64,000 bases of DNA from Orientallactaga sibirica (lineage: Eukaryota > Chordata > Mammalia > Rodentia > Dipodidae), in the NCBI GenBank assembly GCA_036365145.1, contig JAEOAD010000018.1:10000001-10064000 (forward strand). Reading direction: 5' to 3'. The position numbers and the translations under genes were made by a program. The notes below the pieces were generated by a model that did not search any database, had not been told where the DNA came from, and saw only the letters and a program-made list of their open reading frames with translations. Below are positions 57,196 through 64,000 of this stretch, piece after piece (positions within the stretch are counted from its first letter, which is position 1; every line of letters begins with the position of its first letter).

Positions 57196-57609
57196 TTTCA
57201 GTAGAATTGTTAAAATAATAATTATAATCATTTTGATTTACTGGCCTTGTACAATAGAAAAACAATATACTTGATGAAAGAACTTCTTTGAGAATGGGCA
57301 CAGTCTTCTCTACCAAAAAAGCAAAATCAATGGAAACATACAAGACTCAAAATTATATGTTTTTAGAGAAGTTTAGCATGTGACCTTGATACCATTGACC
57401 TGATTCAAAGCTACCAGGAACCTGATGGGAACTCTGTTCAAGACTACAATTCCAGAACAGACAGGACCCTGTGAAGGAGCAGAAAAGGATAACGGTTACA
57501 TGGTAAGGTTGGCTCATTCCTTGTAGATCCAATTGTTCAATTTTCAGGATTGGAGGAGCTAGGTGACATCATACTGGTGTCACCCATTATAATAGTATTT
57601 GCAATATGG

Positions 57610-57768
57610 AGTCCCATGTGGTGGCTCATGCCTTTAATCCCTGTGCCCAAGGGGCTAAGGTAGGAGGATTGTTGTAGTTCAAAGCCAGCCTGGTCTAAGT
57701 GAGTTCCAGGTCAGCCTGGCCTAAGTGAGAACCTGCGACAGAACAAAACCAGCTAAACACAAGGAATA
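57610..57768 (+). mobile_element. Old B1-like SINE (copy 2 of duplication)
   Basis: Duplicate of the element at 54533-54691, with one C-to-T change (57754). Confidence 0.8.
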
Positions 57769-58850
57769 TTGCACTATAGGAGTGTGAAAACACTCCCACC
57801 CAACCTCCAACCAATATTCAGTTATTTTCTACCTTTCTTCACTTACAGTATTCATACATGTATATAATGTATTTTGGCCATAATCCCTTTCCATTTCTTT
57901 TTCTTGCCCTGAGACTACCCCTTCCAATGAACTCTTTTTCATTCCACCTAGTGTAGGAGCTAGTTATTAAACACTGACTGGCTTACCATCGACAATTAGA
58001 AACTGAATCTTCTCCTTTGGTAATCTGAGACTAAAATCTGCAGAAAGAGTCAGCCTTCCTGAACAGAAATGAAGGCAATGCAATTAAGTAAGAGAGAAGG
58101 CCATGAGTAGGATGCATGAGACAGCAAAAGTTATGAGGTGGCAAAGCCACAGGTTAAGGGGCAAGGAAAACAATGTTTATCTGTAACAACAGATTCAGAA
58201 TGAGCAGAAGCAGAGACTGGTGGACTTGTGATGACAATGTCCTGGTGCTGTAGCACATAGATTCCCACACAGGTTCCTGAAGCTTTGCTGGCCCTATGAC
58301 CTTTATAGCTCCTGATCATTTAAGGCTGGATCTTTAGTGATTTCTCTTTCCCTTATTTCCCTGGGTCTCCCCAAAAGATAAATGCTCATCCAGAGGACTT
58401 GTAGCGCAGAGAACCTGACTAAGCATTTTTTCTTTTAAAGTGCTTATATATTCCCCTTATTTTCAGTTCTCATAATAACACTTGTGGCCACATAGGTCCT
58501 GCAGTCTCGTTAGCATCAACCTGCATGAAATAAGAAACAAATGCAGACCTCACATCAGGACGGGAGCTCCGACCACCGTTGGACTAAATGAGCTATAAAA
58601 TGGGAACTGCTATGGCATTTGGCCCTCCCAGATCACATTTCATAAATGCAAACAAGGTTAGCCAACCAGCAAATAGAGCCAATTGTCTGCAAAGTAGGAA
58701 AAGTGAAAGAGAACAAAGAAAGTGAGATAAGAGGACAATGAGAGATATAAGTTTGGATATAATATATAGAGTATGTAGATACAGACACAAATAGTTCTCA
58801 AATTACAATGGGACTATATCTGATAAACCAATCCTAAGTTGAAAACATAG

Positions 58851-59144
58851 TGCTGGAGAGATGGCTTAGTCTTTAAGGCACTTGACTGCAAAGCCTAAGG
58901 ACTCATGTTTGACTCTCCAGATCCCACATAAGCTAGACACACAGTGATACAAGCATGCAAGGTCACACATGCGCACAAGGGAGCACGTGTATCTGGAGTT
59001 CGATTGCAGTGACTAGAGGCCCTGGTGTGCCAATTTTCTCTCACTCACTCTCTCTCTCTCATTCTGGTTCTCTTACATTAAAAGAAAAAAACAGTCTGTT
59101 GGGCTTGCCTCAAATAAAATATATATATATATATATATATATAT
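58851..59144 (+). mobile_element. tRNA-derived SINE, variant subfamily (copy 2)
   Basis: Duplicate of 55771-56066. It differs by two A/G changes (GGGAGCACGTGTATC against GGAAGCACATGTATC) and a shorter (TA)n run. Confidence 0.92.
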
Positions 59145-59375
59145 TTAAGGTGATGGGATGTCAATTCATGAAGAGCAGTTCCCTGGCATGCGGCAGCCTT
59201 GGATTTAATCCCTAGCATCACACATGCATGCCCCACCAAACTCCCAGAGAGAGACAGTATTAGATATCCCTAACCATCATAGCATAGTTTAGTCAACTTT
59301 AAACATGACCAGAACACTGATTATCTTGGCAAAAATCATCCAACAAAACATCTATCCTATGAAAAGTAGTGTTGA

Positions 59376-59668
59376 GGGCTAGGGAGATGATTCAGTGGGT
59401 CAGAGCACTTTTTTGTGCAAGCACGAGGGCCTTAGATGGCCTAAGGTTGATCTCCAGCACCCATGTAAAAAGTTGGATGTAACAGGAGACTTGCTTGGGT
59501 CCACTGATCACCCAGCCTGACCAAAAGGACAGCTCTAGCTTCAGTGAAAGACTTTTCCTCAAGGAAATAATGCAGACGAGGCATATAAGGAGACAGATGA
59601 CATTATCTTTGGGCCTTCACATGCATCTGCACATAAACATGCAACACTACACACACATGCCACAAAAG
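59376..59668 (+). mobile_element. B4-like SINE (copy 2)
   Basis: Duplicate of 56303-56595 with two single-base indels in homopolymers. Confidence 0.7.
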
Positions 59669-60049
59669 TATTTAATATCTCAAGCAAATTATTGAATACT
59701 AAAGTGTAGAACAAAATAGTTGTTCCACAATGTTAGCCTGAGAATAAATCAAAATCCGTTATTTGATGTACAATTTCTATTGAATGCATATCACTGTTCC
59801 ACTATCATAAACTTGAACTGTCATAACTTGGAGAACATTTACATGTGTAATATTAAGAGTAGTAGAGCAAGGGTTTAAATAAGTTATGCTAGCTAGTCTT
59901 TATCAAGAAAATTCAATTAAGCACAGCTATCTTTCCACATGGCATAACACAACCTCTTCTTTTGACTAACCATCATAAGTCACCCAAATAATTTGAGGAT
60001 CACTTGTTCATAGGAACATCAAACAGATAACATGTGATGTATATTATGT

Positions 60050-60270
60050 GGTATCAGACAAACCTGGTTAAAATTTCAGCTCTTCTATTCACTAGTAATG
60101 AATCTGGGGAAGCCACTTATCCTTCTGAGATTCTACTGTAACATGCATATTGGGTTCCCTGTCTGCATGATAGGATTCTAGTGAAGCCAATGAGAATATA
60201 TATATAAACCACATAGCAAAATCTTGTCACAAAGTAAGGATATAGCATCTAATGTATGGTTATTATATTT
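60050..60270 (-). mobile_element. MIR-like ancient SINE (copy 2)
   Basis: Duplicate of 56975-57195 with one G insertion. Confidence 0.7.
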
Positions 60271-60506
60271 TTCAGTAGAATTGTTAAAATAATAATTATA
60301 ATCATTTTGATTTACTGGCCTTGTACAATAGAAAAACAATATACTTGATGAAAGAACTTCTTTGAGAATGGGCACAGTCTTCTCTACCAAAAAAGCAAAA
60401 TCAATGGAAACATACAAGACTCAAAATTATATGTTTTTAGATAAAACATAAAGCAAAAAATGGCTGCTCCTGAAACTTGGTCCCTAGTTAGGCAGATTTG
60501 ATTCTT

Positions 60507-60674
60507 TTTGTTTGTTTTGTTTTGTTTTTGATTTTTCAAGGTAGGTTTTTGCTCTAGCCCAGGCTGATCTGGAATTCACTATGTAGTCTCAGGGTGGCAT
60601 TGAACTCAAGGTGATTCTCCTACCTCTGCCTTCTGAGTGCTGGGATTAAAGGCATGTGCCACCACACGTGGCTT
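60507..60674 (-). mobile_element. B1 SINE, minus strand
   Basis: TTTGTTTTGTTTTGTTTTTG tail, CAAGGTAGGTTTTTGCTCTAG, CAGGGTGGCATTGAACTCAAG, GCTGGGATTAAAGGCATGTG, CACCACACGTGGC. The short word TTGATTCTT on both sides (60498, 60680) may be the target duplication. Confidence 0.93.
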
Positions 60675-61057
60675 CAAACTTGATTCTTGAAAACAACAAA
60701 GAGACCAAATTGTCCTTCAGCTTCTGGGCTATGTCAGCATGTCAGTGATTGCCCCACTGACAGACCTTGAGAGATAGATGAAAAGGTTGTTGTGTGCTGT
60801 ACTCAAAACTTCTGGAAACTCTTGGCCAGCAGGGGATTCTGCAGCCACACCACAAATCTAAATGATGAATGCTCATCCATTTTCTGAATAGTAAAAGGTT
60901 ACCCAGCCCATGACAACAGTCCACAAAAAGCAAATTAATTAGGCCAATAATAAACCATCACCTAGTGCCCGAAACCTCAGAGCTCAGTGTGGCCTTCTGG
61001 AATGGGATTAGCCCTCAAGATGGACATAAAAAAGGAATCTTCAAATCACTCAGAGGA
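60675..61057. other. Unique sequence, nothing recognised
   Basis: No recognisable element. Confidence 0.4.
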
Positions 61058-61072
61058 AGAAAGTCATAATCA

Positions 61073-61280
61073 TGGCTGGAGGATGGCTTAGCAGTTAAGG
61101 CATTTGCCTGCGAAGCCAAAGGACCCAGGTTCAATTCCCTAGGACCCACGTAAGCCAGATGCACAAGATGCCATATGTGTCTGGAGTTCATTTGGGGCAG
61201 CTGAAGGCCCTGGCACACCCATTCTCATTCTCTCTCAAATAAATAATTTTTTTTTCTAAAAAAAAAAAAAAAAGAAAGAA
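61073..61280 (+). mobile_element. tRNA-derived SINE
   Basis: GGCTGGAGGATGGCTTAGCA, box B GGTTCAATTCCC, AAGCCAGATGCACAAGATGC, TCTGGAGTTCATTTGGGGCA, short CT stretch, A-rich tail. Target-site duplication AGAAAGTCA(T/C)AATCA at 61058-61072 and 61281-61295. Confidence 0.95.
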
Positions 61281-61295
61281 AGAAAGTCACAATCA

Positions 61296-61560
61296 GACAG
61301 TGGAAGAACACATAGGAAGCTGGACCAATATGTGGTCCCACATCAGACACAGTTCTATGGATGAGTGGGAGGAGGGAGAAATGCTTAGAGGTAGCTCTCA
61401 GAGGAACTGCAAGGCCTGAACTTCCAGGAGGGCACAGGAAGAAATGTAGCTAAGGGTGATCAGCCATAAAGCTGCATATCATATCATGTCTGACCAAAGG
61501 GCCAGGATGGACACAGGGATATGCTGCAAGGCTGAAGCTTTCTAGGGCAAGGGAGGTTGG
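61296..61560. other. Unique sequence, nothing recognised
   Basis: No recognisable element. Confidence 0.4.
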
Positions 61561-61573
61561 AATCTCCCCTGGT

Positions 61574-61790
61574 AGGGCTGGACAGATGGCCCAGCAGTTA
61601 AAAATATTTGTTTGCAAAGCCCACCTGCGTGGGTTTGATTCCTTAGTACCCCTTTAAAGCTAGATGTACAAAGTGCCACATGCATTTAGAGTTTGTTTGC
61701 AGCAGCAAGAGACCCTGGTGCACCCATTCTTATCCATTCATATTCTCTCTCTCTATCCTGCCTTGGAAAAAAATAATTTTAATTTAAAAT
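61574..61790 (+). mobile_element. tRNA-derived SINE, diverged
   Basis: AGGGCTGGACAGATGGCCCAG, GGTTTGATTCCTTAGTACCC, AGCTAGATGTACAAAGTGCC, TTTAGAGTTTGTTTGCAGCA, short CT tract, A/T-rich tail. Perfect 13-bp target-site duplication AATCTCCCCTGGT at 61561-61573 and 61791-61803. Confidence 0.95.
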
Positions 61791-61803
61791 AATCTCCCCT
61801 GGT

Positions 61804-61955
61804 GTCCTGGAAAGTAGGATCCTTTTTGAAGTTGGAAGTCTGAGCACACTCATATGTCCTTCCCTGGTAGCACTCTGGACAAAAAGCAGGTAGGTACAAG
61901 GTATTTGTTGGCTGGCTGCCTAGATCATGATTACTGAGAGAGAACAGCTTCTCAG
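61804..61955. other. Unique sequence, nothing recognised
   Basis: No recognisable element. Confidence 0.4.
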
Positions 61956-61966
61956 GAAGTAATACA

Positions 61967-62110
61967 ACCAGGTGTGGTGGTGCGTCCCTTTGATGGCAGA
62001 GGTAGGAGGATTGCCATGAGTTTAAGGCCAGGCTGGGATTACAGAGTGAGTTCCAGGTCACTCTGGGCTACAGGAAGACCTTACCTTGAAACCCACCCCC
62101 CCCCCAATAA
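61967..62110 (+). mobile_element. B1 SINE, internally deleted
   Basis: CCAGGTGTGGTGGTGCGTCC, a ~14-bp loss around the CCCAGCACT segment, GGCAGAGGTAGGAGGATTGC, GAGTTCCAGGTCACTCTGGG, then a C-rich and A-poor tail. Target-site duplication GAAGTAATACA at 61956-61966 and about 62115-62125. Confidence 0.93.
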
Positions 62111-62126
62111 GAAAGAAGTAATACAA

Positions 62127-63962
62127 ATACAATATCACTCAGGCAATCTATCACTTCAGCCAGTCATCTTGGAGGGAAAGCCAGAAGCCAAGCAGAAATG
62201 AAGAAAAAGAATGACAGCAGTACCAGTCCACAGGTTAGCCCCACTGGCCACCATCCTGTTTCTTGACTGAGCACTACACTTTAGGGACTACTCCAATTAT
62301 GCTGTAATTCTAGCATCCTCATGAACAGATGAGAGACTTCAGGAATCTTGGAAGGAAGCTGTTATAGTCTCCAGACTATAGCAATAGTTCACATAGCCAT
62401 ATACATATATAGACACACACTTATACATGTGCACATGGGGGAGTAATGCAAGCAATTGGCTCCCATTGTGAGAGTTGGCAAGTGCAAAATCATTGGGCAA
62501 GCAGGTAATTGGGGAATTCAGGTAAGAGTTGATGTTGAGTCTGAAAGATGGAAGCTCAGCAGGAGTTCCATGTTATGGTCTGGAAGCCGAATACCTTTCT
62601 AGTAGAGATCAGTTGTTGCTGTTAAGGGCTTCAGCTGTTTAGATGAAGGTTTACATTGTGGCTAAACTGCTTTATTTAAAATAAACTGACTGTATTAATC
62701 ACATCTACAAAATACCTTCACAGAAACACACAGATCATTATACTCCAGCCAATCTGTACATAAAAGTAGAGACCACAGTCATACCTCTAGCATCTTTCAG
62801 AAACTCCGATAGTAAAATTAAAGGGATAAATCTCTTGGCTTGGAGAGGTCAGATTCTTTGATCCTCTTTCCTGATTCTGGCATGTGAAAAGACATTCTGG
62901 ATGACAAAATTACCAGTTTGTAAAGTGCTAATGAAGTGCAAAGCAGCCACAAATGTCCTTCTGCCTGATATATCCAGGGCAGGTTTACCTGGGCAGCAAG
63001 TTCTCAGTGCATTCCTGTTCCCAGGCACATGGCCAGCTGCCCAAGGACCCTGCATGTGCTTAGAAGTGCAAGAACTCAACCGCACACAATGAAAACAGGA
63101 TGTTGCCCCAACATGCCACGCCAGACTACACTGGGCCAAAGGGATTCCATTGCTAGGTTACTGTAAATGTCTTTCCAGCCCCCAGCCATGTAGCCTTTCT
63201 GCTTAGCTGTGTTTGAATGTCATGGGAAAGCATCCACACACTCCTTCCCTATGTGGGCCAAGGGGAAGCACCCAGGATTGGCGGTGGGAAAGCCAGGCTG
63301 GGTGGCTACATCTCACAGGCTGGCACTGGCAGACGTTCTGGAGAAATTGTTGGTCTGACTCACTAACTCAGTCATGCCCAGGCCCAAGAAACCACACTTT
63401 CCTTTTGTTGCATTATATTTGTTTTTTAAACAAGGAATTTATTGTCTTTTGCAGACATGAAACATCCTTCATCTTTGAAGGTTAGCTTGGAAACAAACAG
63501 GGCAGGGTATTCTCCTCATTGTTACATCTATGAAGAAGCAATGAAAGTGCAGGTCCAAGGAGTCTGTAAGACTGGAGACAAAGGCTTGACATGAAAGTGT
63601 GCAGTGGTCACACTTTCTATCCCTTATATTACCATCTCTCTGTTGCCTATTTAACATTCTGATTGTGGTGTAATTTTGGTGTGTGGTGTCACAGGACAAC
63701 CCTTTGGCACCGTCACTGGGAGGGGATGTGAGGAGGACTAACTCTTTTCCACATTCATATATTAGCTAGCATGCCTGCTAGTCTGTAGCATACAGTAAAT
63801 GGGAAGAAACACATGTCCGGGAACACTAATCTGGACAAATGGGCAAGATACAGTTGTGGTGCTATTAAGGGTGAAAGTTGAACACAGAGAGGACCTCAGA
63901 AGAGTCAAGAGGTGGGAAGTGTGTGCATAGGCTTTGGATAGCTGTGCAAAACATCTTAGGAG
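62127..63962. other. Unique sequence, about 1.8 kb
   Basis: No repeat or gene was recognised. Small CA-like patches occur near 62400-62440. Open frames up to 96 codons have no domain or splice support. Confidence 0.45.
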
Positions 63963-64000
63963 AGCTGGAGAGATGGTTTAGCGGTTAAGTCATTTGCCTG
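63963..64000 (+). mobile_element. tRNA-derived SINE, cut by the window end
   Basis: AGCTGGAGAGATGGTTTAGC followed by GGTTAAGTCATTTGCCTG is the SINE head. The rest lies outside the window. Confidence 0.9.

Larger units (their letters stand above)
54288..57364 (+). repeat. Tandem segmental duplication, copy 1 (3077 bp)
   Basis: The unit runs from AGAGAAGTTTAGCATGTGAC to ACTCAAAATTATATGTTTTT and is followed without a gap by a second copy at 57365-60438. Copies align end to end with about four substitutions (all transitions, for example C at 54677 against T at 57754) and about eight small indels, nearly all in homopolymers or the TA microsatellite. Each copy contains the same B1, variant SINE, B4-like SINE, Tigger-like relic and MIR, so all these predate the duplication. 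Confidence 0.97.
58792..59847. mobile_element. Tigger-like DNA transposon relic interrupted by SINEs (copy 2)
   Basis: Duplicate of 55713-56770. Confidence 0.55.
57365..60438 (+). repeat. Tandem segmental duplication, copy 2 (3074 bp)
   Basis: Second direct copy of the unit at 54288-57364. The junction reads TGTTTTTAGAGAAGTTTAGC. The outer flanks share only AGA with the breakpoint (left flank CTGAGAGAAG, right flank TTTAGATAAA), so the joint shows 3-bp microhomology and no repeat at the breakpoints. Confidence 0.97.

Noticed and set aside
54288..60438. Tandem copies considered as a duplicated gene
   Set aside because: The shared content is all old transposable elements and non-coding sequence. 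The repeated open frames (62-79 codons) are identical only because the DNA is duplicated.
1..64000. CRISPR arrays, operons, phage or bacterial islands, or a novel defence-type system
   Set aside because: The sequence is a mammalian genome segment. No regularly spaced repeats with unique spacers, no dense gene clusters and no prokaryotic gene structure are present.

Overview
This window is rodent nuclear DNA, and I find no intact protein-coding gene, rRNA, tRNA, CRISPR array or operon in it. It reads as intergenic or deep intronic sequence. About half is recognisable interspersed or simple repeat. The repeats point to the organism: many copies of a tRNA-derived SINE with a (CT)n/(AAAT)n tail, monomeric B1 (7SL-derived) SINEs, B4-like ID/B1 composites, one ID element, L1 copies with a distinctive ~1.5 kb 3' UTR, one Lx-type L1 3' UTR and many MaLR-type LTRs. 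B1, B4, ID and Lx together indicate a myomorph-type rodent. The dominant tRNA SINE is the form I associate with jerboas (Dipodidae). That identification comes from memory and needs a database comparison.

Layout. 1-13 kb: mostly unique sequence with old MIR fragments, four tRNA SINEs and two B1s. 13.3-14.7 kb: a tRNA SINE fused to a 5'-truncated L1 inside one target-site duplication. 14.7-25.5 kb: unique sequence, a cluster of nested SINEs (20.7-22.6 kb) and an ancient MLT1-like LTR. 25.5-27.1 kb: a GC-rich island with an A-tail on the minus strand, a 180-bp polypyrimidine tract, an L1 3' end and an inverted LTR. 29.5-30.5 kb: an Lx-type L1 3' UTR. 31.7-32.8 kb: an inverted repeat made of MaLR-like sequence. 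34.1-35.1 kb: a Tigger-like DNA transposon relic and a poly(A)-tailed sequence. 40.3-45.4 kb: a cluster of MaLR LTR/internal segments in both orientations. 45.7-52.7 kb: two L1 copies. The second carries a decayed ORF2 and a MaLR 3' end that replaced part of its 3' UTR. 53.3-54.0 kb: a unique island with splice-like signals and a polyadenylation signal on the minus strand. 54,288-60,438: a very recent direct tandem duplication of about 3.07 kb. 60.5-64 kb: more SINEs and unique sequence, with a SINE cut by the window end.

No genes work together here. The biology visible is retrotransposition (L1 machinery mobilising L1, tRNA SINEs and B1s, with clear target-site duplications), LTR element decay and a segmental duplication. 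The points most worth checking are the tandem duplication, the SINE-L1 chimera, the inverted repeat, the possible terminal exons near 53.3-53.9 kb and the GC-rich tailed insert near 25.5 kb.
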